A stretch of DNA of 13,831 nt. Source: a bacterium (lineage in GTDB: Bacteria > UBP14 > UBA6098 > JAFGQG01). Position numbers and translations under genes: made by a program. Each line of letters starts with the position of its first letter. Position 1 is the first letter of the stretch. Below are positions 1 through 7,120 of the stretch, one piece after another. Under the pieces are notes generated by a model. That model saw only the letters and a list, made by a program, of their open reading frames with translations, was not told where the DNA came from and did not search any database. The stretch is from contig JAFGGQ010000100.1 in NCBI GenBank assembly GCA_016930435.1, positions 1-13,831 of the forward strand, in the 5' to 3' direction.

Positions 1-2823
1 ATTCTGATGCTCCTATTCTTTATTGAACTGGCGGGAGCTTCGCGGGAAAGCATTTCCGACCAGTTCCTTGAATTTTACCGGGAGTTAAAACCGAACGCGA
101 CAAAGTCTTCCGAATCATTCGAGGAGGCTACTTATTTTTCCGGTTATTCATTTTTCCAATCCGGACCGGCAGGGGGTTATCTGCCTTTCGTTGTTGATGC
201 TGTAAAACCAGGAGGGGAATCGGACTCACTATACTATGGTACCGCTGACCTCGTGATCGTGGAGGAGAATCCTAATAACTCAGCTACCCTATTTTCTTTT
301 TCTCCCACCGGAATTATTCCTATTGAGGAGATTCCTATCGCAGAAGGCGAAGCCTTCGTATTCATCCATAATACTGAACCAGAATGGTTACTGATAAGCA
401 TTCATAGCGTGGGTGATACATTGAAGCCTTCCAATGCTATCCCCCTTCGCTTCGTCGAGCAGGGAACCCTGGCCACTCAAGTGATCATCCGGGGAACCGC
501 CAAAGGACATATTAATGACCCTTACCGTATGTTCACCGTGGAGATAGTGGACGATGACAGTAATGTTGTTCCCGGATATGGATTGGAATCCGAAACCAAT
601 CCGGTTTTGTATGACGCGGTGACCGCTCAGGTTCTCTTTGAAAGCATTCCCAATTATTCAGTATATCTTTATTCTTTATTCGGGGGTGAACCTGGCACAG
701 CCATTCTTCTTCCAATTATAAGCGGTATGAGCCTGTTTATGGTCTCCAATATCGAGACCGAATCTGTTCAGTTCCAAGCCCTTTCGACCCCTTCCGATTC
801 AAGCCTTCTCCTGGAGCATTCCGAGCCCTTCCCATTTGAATTCGTCAGTATGGAGGTAGGAACGGACCTCGTCTTGTTAAGTTTTAATGGTCAGCGTGGT
901 ACTGCCGGACATACAAAATCCCTGATATCCATGGTTCTTTCATCAAGGGGCCCTGATATCAGCAATAATTCCACCGAAGTCATGGTGGACGTGATAGATT
1001 TGACCGGGGATTTATCGGTCACAATCGATCCCACGGATTGGCAGAGACTATCCGCTGGTATGGCTAATTTTACAGTAACTAATCCCGAACCGGATTCATC
1101 CGGTATCATATTTTTGCCATCAACCCGGGGTGAGCCATACCTGGGAACCCCATTCTATTATATCCTCTATTACTATCCACCCGGAAGGGCCACCAAATTA
1201 GATCTGCACCTCCCCCTGATTGCCCTGACCGGAGACAGCATAATTGTGGAGATTAGCGCTGTGGATTTCGGATTTAATCTTGATTCAAATTATACCGGTT
1301 ATGTAGAACTAAAAGTAACTGAAAACATTCCCAATGGCAGCGCCACCCTTTATGACCCGGTTAGCGATCATTCCTGGAATTGCCTTGAAACTTACTATAT
1401 TCGTTTGATTAATGGCAAAGCAGATATTTTTCTTACCGATTCCGAGGAGGAAAGGCTCAGTATTCGGGTTGCGGATGTAGAAAACATCGGGATGTTCGAC
1501 CAGGGGAACCTGGCGGAGTCTGATGAATTCCTGGTGAATTTTGTGGAAGGAAGCGGCAGCCCAGCCACCAATTATCAATTTGTCTATCCCGAAGAACGTT
1601 ACTTCATAACCGATTACTGGTATGACCTGAGTATCACTGCTATTGACATAGCTACTTACGGGATCGATCCTGCTTATAGCGGTGAAGTGAATATTTTTGT
1701 GGACGGTAGCGCAGAATTATTGCCACCCGGCGGAAATGTCCTTATCAACGAGGGTATCGGGCACTTCAGCCTCCGGGCAACTGATGACGGTCTGCTTACT
1801 ATCTCTGCAACAGGCGACCTGGTCCCACCCGAAAACCTCCATTTGCAATTCCTATCACCCGATAGCGGAGGGATCATATACGTCATGCTATTCGAGGAGC
1901 CAATAGTGTTTGTCAACCAGGCTTTCGAGATCCCGATCCTGATTCTGGACCCCTATGGCGAGTTAAACGCTTCCTGGAGCGGTTATCTCTCCATGGCCGT
2001 TTCGGAAAGTAATCCCAATGGCTCTTTTTATTATCCACTGGGTGAGAATCCGGATAGTATCGAAATAATAAACGGCAGAGGTTCTATAAGCATCTCCGAT
2101 TCTGAACCGGAGGACTTCCTGATGACTATTACCGGCCCCGAATCGTTTATCCCATGGGTTACTCCCGCCCGGATCTATGCCGCCCTGGTGGTCCTCTTTC
2201 CGGATACCATCAGGGGCAGCGATTCAATGTACTTTTTCCTGGTAGATGCCGACACCGAATTAGTTGACTTCTCTACAACACTTGAAGTATATGCTTATGA
2301 GGAGTTCGATGATTCCAGCCTGAGAATCAACCCTTCCCCTGTCATTGACCTGGGCCGGGGTTATGCAGCAGTAGAATTATCCAATACACTGCCCCTCGGA
2401 GAAAGCGAATATGTCGATTTTTACATCACCTGCGAAGATTCGAACCTCCTGCTTAATTTCGATGAACCTTTTTACTTTCCCACTTTTTTTGCAACTATCC
2501 AGTTCGAATTTTTAGACCATATTACAGGATCTACCCTAAAACCGATGATCACAGAAATTCAGTCTGTATATCCAAACCCATTCAATTCGACGAACAAAAT
2601 AAAGATATCATTAGCTGAGGGGGCAGATGTTTCTCTGGATGTCTTCGATATATTAGGGAAGCATTTGCATACATTGTATAACGGGTATCTTTCACCTGGT
2701 TACTACAAATTCTTTTGGGATGGCAATAGTCCAAATAGCCAGTCTCAACCATCCGGTATATATTTTTATCGCTTTCAGGCTGGCAATTACGAAAAAATCA
2801 CCAAGGTATTATTATTGAAATGA
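1..2823 (+). CDS. Large secreted multi-domain beta-sandwich protein with C-terminal T9SS sorting domain (5' partial)
   Basis: At least 938 residues counted from the ATG at base 7. The reading frame stays open to base 1, and the first residues (LLFFIELAGAS) look like the end of a signal-peptide hydrophobic core with an AGA-type cleavage site, so the true start is probably upstream. Residues about 853-938 form a type IX secretion/Por sorting domain: a SVYPNPFN motif at 853-860, a DVFDILGK strand near 878-885, and a final GIYFYRF...KITKVLLLK. In this family that tail directs export across the outer membrane and surface attachment or release. Between about 60 and 815 lie roughly seven divergent beta-rich segments of 75-115 residues resembling Ig-like/invasin modules, several sharing an NPNGS-type turn and a D-S-E-(P/E)-E turn. 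No catalytic motif is recognised. The stop overlaps the pdxA start (ATGA). An adhesin or surface structural role is inference only. Confidence 0.8.
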   Translation: MLMLLFFIELAGASRESISDQFLEFYRELKPNATKSSESFEEATYFSGYSFFQSGPAGGYLPFVVDAVKPGGESDSLYYGTADLVIVEENPNNSATLFSFSPTGIIPIEEIPIAEGEAFVFIHNTEPEWLLISIHSVGDTLKPSNAIPLRFVEQGTLATQVIIRGTAKGHINDPYRMFTVEIVDDDSNVVPGYGLESETNPVLYDAVTAQVLFESIPNYSVYLYSLFGGEPGTAILLPIISGMSLFMVSNIETESVQFQALSTPSDSSLLLEHSEPFPFEFVSMEVGTDLVLLSFNGQRGTAGHTKSLISMVLSSRGPDISNNSTEVMVDVIDLTGDLSVTIDPTDWQRLSAGMANFTVTNPEPDSSGIIFLPSTRGEPYLGTPFYYILYYYPPGRATKLDLHLPLIALTGDSIIVEISAVDFGFNLDSNYTGYVELKVTENIPNGSATLYDPVSDHSWNCLETYYIRLINGKADIFLTDSEEERLSIRVADVENIGMFDQGNLAESDEFLVNFVEGSGSPATNYQFVYPEERYFITDYWYDLSITAIDIATYGIDPAYSGEVNIFVDGSAELLPPGGNVLINEGIGHFSLRATDDGLLTISATGDLVPPENLHLQFLSPDSGGIIYVMLFEEPIVFVNQAFEIPILILDPYGELNASWSGYLSMAVSESNPNGSFYYPLGENPDSIEIINGRGSISISDSEPEDFLMTITGPESFIPWVTPARIYAALVVLFPDTIRGSDSMYFFLVDADTELVDFSTTLEVYAYEEFDDSSLRINPSPVIDLGRGYAAVELSNTLPLGESEYVDFYITCEDSNLLLNFDEPFYFPTFFATIQFEFLDHITGSTLKPMITEIQSVYPNPFNSTNKIKISLAEGADVSLDVFDILGKHLHTLYNGYLSPGYYKFFWDGNSPNSQSQPSGIYFYRFQAGNYEKITKVLLLK

Positions 2824-3812
2824 CAGACTTAATAAATTTAGGGATAACCCAGGGGGATCCTGCGGGAATAGGTTTGGAGATCGTCTGTAAATCCTTTTTG
2901 AATTACGCTCCAATCCATCCTTCAAGGATAACTTTATTTTCTTCTGACCAGTTGATCCGTGATCTTTCAGGTGAGCATTGGTGGGCTGATGAATTCTACC
3001 GGCGTTATATTCAAACAGGCACCGTCCTCATTGAGGAGATAGATACCCCTCCTCATATCCAAATGGGTAAAGTTGAAGCGAGAGGATCTTCATCCTCATA
3101 CCTTGCGGTAAGCACAGCGATCGACTGGGCATTAAGCGGCCGTCTTGATGCCATAGTTACTGCGCCTATTAACAAAGCAGGCTGGTTTATTGCCGGCCAT
3201 CCGTATCCCGGTCATACCGACCTTCTCGCCCAACGCAGCGGAATCAGTCGTTATGCAATGATGCTGATTGCGGAACCGCTTCTCGTTACACTGGTAACCG
3301 TGCATATTCCCCTTAAGGATGTACCTCATGCTGTTACTTCGGAGAATGTGCTGGAGAAGATACAGCTTACCCATGAATTCTTGAGTTACTATAAAAATAA
3401 GCTCTATCATAAACCGATAGCGGTCCTGGCGCTGAATCCTCATGGCGGGGAGGAGGACAATATCGGTAATGAGGAGGTGGTTATTGACCAGGCAATAAAG
3501 CAAGCTAATCAAAACGGTATAGATGTACAGGGTCCGTTTCCTGCCGATTCCTTTTTCACACCCGTCAATCTCCACAAATACAGCGCTGTCATAGCAATGT
3601 ACCATGATCAGGGCCTGATCCCCCTCAAAATGCTGGGATTTGAAAGAGGGGTAAACGTAACTTTGGGACTTCCCTTCTGGAGAACATCTCCGGACCATGG
3701 CACAGCATACGATATTGCCGGGAAGGATCAGGCTGACCCTTCCAGCATGATCGAAGCTATTGACCTTGCACTCAGATTAGCGCAGATTAAAAAGGAACAA
3801 CCGGATGAATGA
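2820..3812 (+). CDS. pdxA: 4-hydroxythreonine-4-phosphate dehydrogenase (PdxA)
   Basis: 330 residues, matching the usual family length of about 330. The enzyme oxidises 4-phosphooxy-L-threonine with NAD(P)+ and, after decarboxylation, supplies 3-amino-2-oxopropyl phosphate for pyridoxal 5'-phosphate synthesis in the DXP-dependent route. Visible family signatures are the N-terminal GITQGDPAGIGLE (residues 8-20), TAPINKAG (114-121), GHTDLL with the substrate-binding His132 (131-136), and the three expected metal-ligand histidines: His162 (TVHIPLKDV), His208 (NPHGGEEDNIG) and His262 (MYHDQGLIPLK). The TSPDHGTA motif (289-296) is intact. The ATG is in an ATGA overlap with the preceding gene and has no good SD of its own (AAGG at 2803-2806 is 13 nt away), which suggests translational coupling. 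PdxA2-type paralogues act on D-threonate/D-erythronate intermediates, but the expected kinase partner is not adjacent, so classical PdxA is preferred. Confidence 0.95.
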   Translation: MTDLINLGITQGDPAGIGLEIVCKSFLNYAPIHPSRITLFSSDQLIRDLSGEHWWADEFYRRYIQTGTVLIEEIDTPPHIQMGKVEARGSSSSYLAVSTAIDWALSGRLDAIVTAPINKAGWFIAGHPYPGHTDLLAQRSGISRYAMMLIAEPLLVTLVTVHIPLKDVPHAVTSENVLEKIQLTHEFLSYYKNKLYHKPIAVLALNPHGGEEDNIGNEEVVIDQAIKQANQNGIDVQGPFPADSFFTPVNLHKYSAVIAMYHDQGLIPLKMLGFERGVNVTLGLPFWRTSPDHGTAYDIAGKDQADPSSMIEAIDLALRLAQIKKEQPDE

Positions 3813-4572
3813 TTATCTGAAATTCACCCTTTCTCTTGCCCGAAAAGCCGGTTCTCTCCTGAAAACTGGATTTACACTGAAAAAGGATATATCACTGAAA
3901 AATGGCCGGGAACTGGTGACCGAATACGATCTGGCTTCTGAAAAACTCATTATTGAAGCGATCCGCAGGGAATATCCCGGACATTGTATCATGGCCGAAG
4001 AGACCCTTACCCACGAAATCAGCAAGGGCTATTGCTGGATTGTTGATCCCCTGGATGGCACCAATAATTATGCCCATGGCTTCCCGGTATTCGCGGTATC
4101 CCTGGCACTTGCCCTGGATCAGGAGATAATACTTGGCGTCATCTTCGATCCCCTGCGCGACGAGATGTTCTACACCGAGCATGGTTACTCCTTCCTGAAC
4201 GGCGACCGAATCCGGGTAGGGGCTCAAAAACGCCTGATGGATTCCCTCCTTGCCACCGGGTTTCCCTATGATCTGACCGCTGATAACGAAAACAATCTTG
4301 ACCTGTTTATGAAATTTTCCGTTCAGGCTTTGGGGCTGCGCAGGGCTGGATCCGCAGCGTTAGACCTTGCCTATGTGGCGGCTGGGCGATTGGATGGATT
4401 CTGGGAACTTAAACTGAAACCCTGGGATATGGCCGCAGGGAGCCTGCTGGTCAAAAACGCCGGGGGAATCATTTCCGGCTTCAACGGCAAAGACTGGACC
4501 ATTAAAACAGACCGAATAGTCGCTGCAAACCCCCACATCCACAATCAGATGATGAAGATCATCGCTTCCTGA
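3805..4572 (+). CDS. Inositol monophosphatase family phosphatase
   Basis: 255 residues, typical for the Mg2+-dependent, Li+-sensitive phosphatase family. Both diagnostic motifs are present: WIVDPLDGTNNYAHGFP (residues 78-94) and the C-terminal WELKLKPWDMAAG (200-212), together with the upstream AEE. By family homology Glu65, Asp81, Asp84 and Asp208 are the metal ligands, and all are intact. The family hydrolyses small phosphate monoesters such as myo-inositol 1-phosphate; members also include SuhB, histidinol-phosphatase HisN and CysQ-like enzymes, and sequence alone does not separate these here, so no symbol is given. The start overlaps the pdxA end by 8 nt and has a good SD, AAGGA at 3792-3796, with 8 nt spacing. 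No inositol-lipid or histidine gene is nearby to narrow the substrate. Confidence 0.93.
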   Translation: MNDYLKFTLSLARKAGSLLKTGFTLKKDISLKNGRELVTEYDLASEKLIIEAIRREYPGHCIMAEETLTHEISKGYCWIVDPLDGTNNYAHGFPVFAVSLALALDQEIILGVIFDPLRDEMFYTEHGYSFLNGDRIRVGAQKRLMDSLLATGFPYDLTADNENNLDLFMKFSVQALGLRRAGSAALDLAYVAAGRLDGFWELKLKPWDMAAGSLLVKNAGGIISGFNGKDWTIKTDRIVAANPHIHNQMMKIIAS

Positions 4573-4638
4573 TTTTGTCATGGCCCATACCTTAATTTCC
4601 GCTATTAATTTCACAATGATATACACTAAAGGCAAAAT

Positions 4639-6345
4639 ATGCTTCTGGACACAATCACAATAAAATATCTCGCCAGCGAACTGGATAAATCTATCACCGG
4701 TTACACAATCTCCGCTTGTTACTCCAATAATCGAAAGACTATTATTTCGTTTGACTCAGGCCTTTATCTGCACCTTTTGCACCGGCCGGTAGAGTTTAAC
4801 TGCCTTTACCTTAGCGACGATATAGAAAAAGGTGAAAGAACCCGTGATCCTGATTTTCAGTCTATTCTGAATGCCCGAATAAATAGCGTCCGGCAGCTTG
4901 GCAATGACCGCGTTTTAGAGGTCAGCATTCAAATCACTAAAACGATGGGGCAGAATACAGAGGGCTTCCTGGTTATGGAATTGACCGGTTACCATAATAA
5001 TCTAATACTGCTCGATGGGGATCAGAAAATATTGCAGGCCCGTCGTTACGTATCCAGCCATAGGTCGCGTTACCGCCAAATACTCAACGGTTTAACCTAT
5101 CATTTGCCCCCTCCTCTCCGCGGACGGGATCCCTGTTCTATTACTCTTTCACAGTTTCAAGAGGACATCTCTTCCGGACAGTATAATATAGTTCACTTCT
5201 TGCAGCAGTTCTGCAGGCTTTCGGAATATAACGCAATTGAAGTTGCAGTCCGTGCAAAGTTCCCTCCTCAATTATCCATCGACCGATTGAATGAGGAGGA
5301 TGTAAAACTACTATTTAAATCTTTAAGAACGATTTTATCCGTCATCTTAAACAATGAGGAGGATTGGTCAATCGGGCTTACCGAATTGGGCAATGTTATT
5401 TTCCCATATATTCCCCGCCAGGAAGGCGTGGAAATCATTCAACGCTCAAAGGATGCTTTTGAAATCTTAAAGACCTTCACCGGACATGAATTGTTATCTC
5501 ATCATGAACAAAAGCTTTTAGACCAGAGCCGTACCAGGCTGGATAACCTGATCAAGGGTTTAAAATACCATATCGATTCTATTCGTGAGAGAATTTCTGA
5601 ATACCGTAAATGGGAAGAATGCAAACAGAAAGGGGATCTCCTATTAAGCTTCCCCCATCTGGTTCAAAAAGGAAGGCTATCGGTCCAGTTGCCCAATCTA
5701 TTGAGGGGTGGTAAGATAACTGTCGAGTTAAAACCCCGCATGGATGCCTTCCAGAACGCCGAACACTATTACAAATTAGCCCGGAAGTACAGAAGGGGTT
5801 TTCCCCTGCTCCGGGACCGCATGGAAAACCTTAAAGCCAAACTTGATAAATTAATGTGTATGCATCTTGATCTATCCGAGAGAAGGGTTTCCCCTGAAGA
5901 AACGCTTAGGTATCTTCAATCCAATTTTCCTTCGTCAGGCGGGATTCCTGGCAAAGTCAGCAGGGGCCCTGTCTTGCCTTACCGGGAGTTCGTTTCTTCA
6001 GAAGGGCTTAAGATCTGGGTAGGCAAATCTGCCCGGGGGAATGATGAGTTGACCTTTAAACAGGCCAAATTGGATGACCTTTGGCTTCATGCAGAAAACA
6101 TTAAGGGCTCCCATGTTATCGTTAGGACATCGGGGAAAAAGGAAATTCCTCAAAATACTCTTTTAGAAGCTGCCGCGCTGGCTGCCCATTATAGCAAGAG
6201 CCGCTATTCGGGTTTAGTACCGGTCATCTATACCAAGCGCCGCTATGTGCAGAGGATTAAAAATGCACCACCCGGAATGGTCAAAGTGCTTCAATATAAA
6301 GTGATCATGGTCAAGCCGTCTATCCCGGCAAAGACCGATTTCTGA
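4639..6345 (+). CDS. rqcH: Ribosome-associated quality control protein RqcH (NFACT family)
   Basis: 568 residues, close to Bacillus subtilis RqcH (about 570). RqcH/Rqc2 proteins bind the 50S subunit obstructed by a peptidyl-tRNA and recruit tRNA-Ala to extend the stalled chain with a C-terminal alanine tail that acts as a degradation signal. The NFACT-N domain (about 1-160) has the conserved Asp90-Arg91 pair (GNDRVLEV) needed for tRNA recruitment in characterised homologues, and the MELTGYHNNLILLD block (113-126) matches the family E-(L/M)-x-G-x-x-(S/N)-N motif. A charged helical, likely coiled-coil middle region spans about 285-410. NFACT-R (DUF814) covers about 447-558 with DDLWLHAENIKGSHVIV (479-495), a variant of the usual D-W-W-L-H-A...GSHVI signature. 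Older databases call the family fibronectin-binding protein A. The SD AAAGG (4628-4632) has 6 nt spacing. A 66-nt gap separates it from the upstream gene. Confidence 0.93.
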   Translation: MLLDTITIKYLASELDKSITGYTISACYSNNRKTIISFDSGLYLHLLHRPVEFNCLYLSDDIEKGERTRDPDFQSILNARINSVRQLGNDRVLEVSIQITKTMGQNTEGFLVMELTGYHNNLILLDGDQKILQARRYVSSHRSRYRQILNGLTYHLPPPLRGRDPCSITLSQFQEDISSGQYNIVHFLQQFCRLSEYNAIEVAVRAKFPPQLSIDRLNEEDVKLLFKSLRTILSVILNNEEDWSIGLTELGNVIFPYIPRQEGVEIIQRSKDAFEILKTFTGHELLSHHEQKLLDQSRTRLDNLIKGLKYHIDSIRERISEYRKWEECKQKGDLLLSFPHLVQKGRLSVQLPNLLRGGKITVELKPRMDAFQNAEHYYKLARKYRRGFPLLRDRMENLKAKLDKLMCMHLDLSERRVSPEETLRYLQSNFPSSGGIPGKVSRGPVLPYREFVSSEGLKIWVGKSARGNDELTFKQAKLDDLWLHAENIKGSHVIVRTSGKKEIPQNTLLEAAALAAHYSKSRYSGLVPVIYTKRRYVQRIKNAPPGMVKVLQYKVIMVKPSIPAKTDF

Positions 6346-6513
6346 AAAACACACTCCGGGATCAATCAAAACCCCATCTTCCTTCTTTTTTAAAATTTAA
6401 TTAATAATTTTTTCCTCACATTTTAATTTAAGTCGAACCTATATTTTATGGGCTTCTAAGAACTTCTGAAGATATTATTTTCGCCCTTTTTTTGTTTATT
6501 CCCACATTTTTTC

Positions 6514-6542
6514 TTGACAACAATATGCCTACATGCTATTTT
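6514..6542 (+). promoter_or_regulatory. Sigma70-type promoter of the dcw cluster
   Basis: TTGACA at 6514-6519 is a perfect -35 box. After 17 nt comes TATTTT at 6537-6542, preceded by TG at 6534-6535, giving an extended -10. The expected transcription start is near 6549. T-rich DNA (6487-6513) lies immediately upstream and could act as an UP-like element. It sits in the 235-nt gap (6346-6580) between rqcH and mraZ, where a dcw promoter is expected; the rest of that gap is AT-rich (notably 6385-6432) and holds no other gene I can support. Some FCB lineages use a different housekeeping consensus, but the match here is strong enough to stand alone. Confidence 0.7.
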
Positions 6543-6545
6543 GCC

Positions 6546-6565
6546 TAAGGTGGTAAAAAGTGGAA
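6546..6565 (+). promoter_or_regulatory. Candidate MraZ operator: two GTGG repeats 10 bp apart
   Basis: Two similar 10-mers follow one another: TAAGGTGGTA (6546-6555) and AAAAGTGGAA (6556-6565), identical at 7 of 10 positions, with cores GTGG at 6550-6553 and 6560-6563. Known MraZ operators are short direct repeats with a 10-bp period upstream of mraZ (TGGGN with 5-nt spacers in E. coli, AAAGTG-type in Mollicutes). These repeats cover the predicted transcription start, so binding would be expected to repress initiation. Assignment to MraZ is inference from position and periodicity; only two copies are visible, against three or more in E. coli. Confidence 0.55.
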
Positions 6566-6580
6566 TGACAAACCCTAAAA

Positions 6581-7120
6581 ATGGAAGACATGTTCATAGG
6601 ACGCTCACAACATAAGATCGACGACAAAGGACGAACCAATATACCCGTCAAGATGAGAGTGGCGGATAAGGGTTTAATGTATTCCGATTTCATTATCACT
6701 AAGGGGATGAACGGATGTCTTGCGCTGTTCCCCGAATACAATTTTGAGAAGTTCATTGAAAATTTTGACCCTACCCCTTTGAGCGAAGAAGAAGAGGTTT
6801 ACTTTAACCGTGAATTCTTTTCTTATGCTCATAGTGTCAGTGTGGACGGACAGGGAAGGGTGAAGATCCCACCGTTACTCTTAAGCGAAGCGAATCTGGA
6901 TACTGACGTACTGATCCTCGGCGCAAACTATTGGATTGAATTCTGGAATCCTGAGGACTATGCCAGGTTTAAAGATACTTTAACTGTTCCGTATGAGCAG
7001 GTAGCAAAGTATCTCTTTGCTTCTTTTAAGAGAAAGAAGAAGGAGCCTCAAAACAGGCAGGAGGAGAATGAAAACTCCGGAGATCTTCCACCTTCCGGTC
7101 ATGACCAGGGAGGTCGTTGA
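6581..7120 (+). CDS. mraZ: Transcriptional regulator MraZ
   Basis: 179 residues with two SpoVT/AbrB-like DNA-binding halves, each carrying the family D-x-x-G-R motif: DDKGRTNIP (residues 14-22) and DGQGRVKIPPLL (89-100). MraZ binds repeats upstream of its own operon and tunes dcw expression; the GTGG repeats at 6550-6563 are the likely site. The family normally starts M-F-x-G, which corresponds to Met4 (base 6590, MFIGRSQHKID), so that start is as likely as the ATG at 6581. Neither has a well-spaced SD: GGAAG at 6583-6587 is only 2 nt from 6590. Typical MraZ is about 145-150 residues. The extra length is a charged, low-complexity tail (about 150-179), the last part of which overlaps rsmH by 53 nt. 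Confidence 0.93.
   Translation: MEDMFIGRSQHKIDDKGRTNIPVKMRVADKGLMYSDFIITKGMNGCLALFPEYNFEKFIENFDPTPLSEEEEVYFNREFFSYAHSVSVDGQGRVKIPPLLLSEANLDTDVLILGANYWIEFWNPEDYARFKDTLTVPYEQVAKYLFASFKRKKKEPQNRQEENENSGDLPPSGHDQGGR
7059..7064 (+). promoter_or_regulatory. SD sequence fixing the rsmH start
   Basis: AGGAGG, a full anti-SD match, lies within the last codons of mraZ, 3 nt before ATG 7068. A longer rsmH reading from TTG 7017 is possible but has no SD and adds a 17-residue Arg-rich stretch absent from the family, so this site decides in favour of 7068. Confidence 0.7.

Noticed and set aside
3132-3698. 188-residue minus-strand open frame opposite pdxA
   Set aside because: It lies wholly inside a well-supported pdxA, shows no family motif and no SD, and is explained as a codon-bias shadow. 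The same applies to the other minus-strand frames (for example 10127-10537 opposite ftsI).
4617-4625. Extended -10-like TGATATACA upstream of rqcH
   Set aside because: No acceptable -35 box at 16-18 nt, and a start near 4632 would exclude the rqcH SD (4628-4632) from the transcript.
6453-6471. Short inverted repeats CTTC...GAAG and AGAA-C-TTCT in the intergenic region
   Set aside because: AT-rich, 4-bp arms with a very short or long loop; expected by chance in such sequence and not tied to a known site.
6450-6493. Possible intrinsic terminator for the rqcH transcript: GGGC (6450-6453) pairing with GCCC (6483-6486), followed by seven T
   Set aside because: The stem is only 4 bp around a 29-nt loop, with no supporting inner pairs; too weak to call, although its position before the dcw promoter is suitable.
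7017-7067. N-terminal extension of RsmH from TTG 7017
   Set aside because: It adds 17 Arg-rich residues foreign to the family and lacks an SD; ATG 7068 has AGGAGG and the normal RsmH N-terminus.
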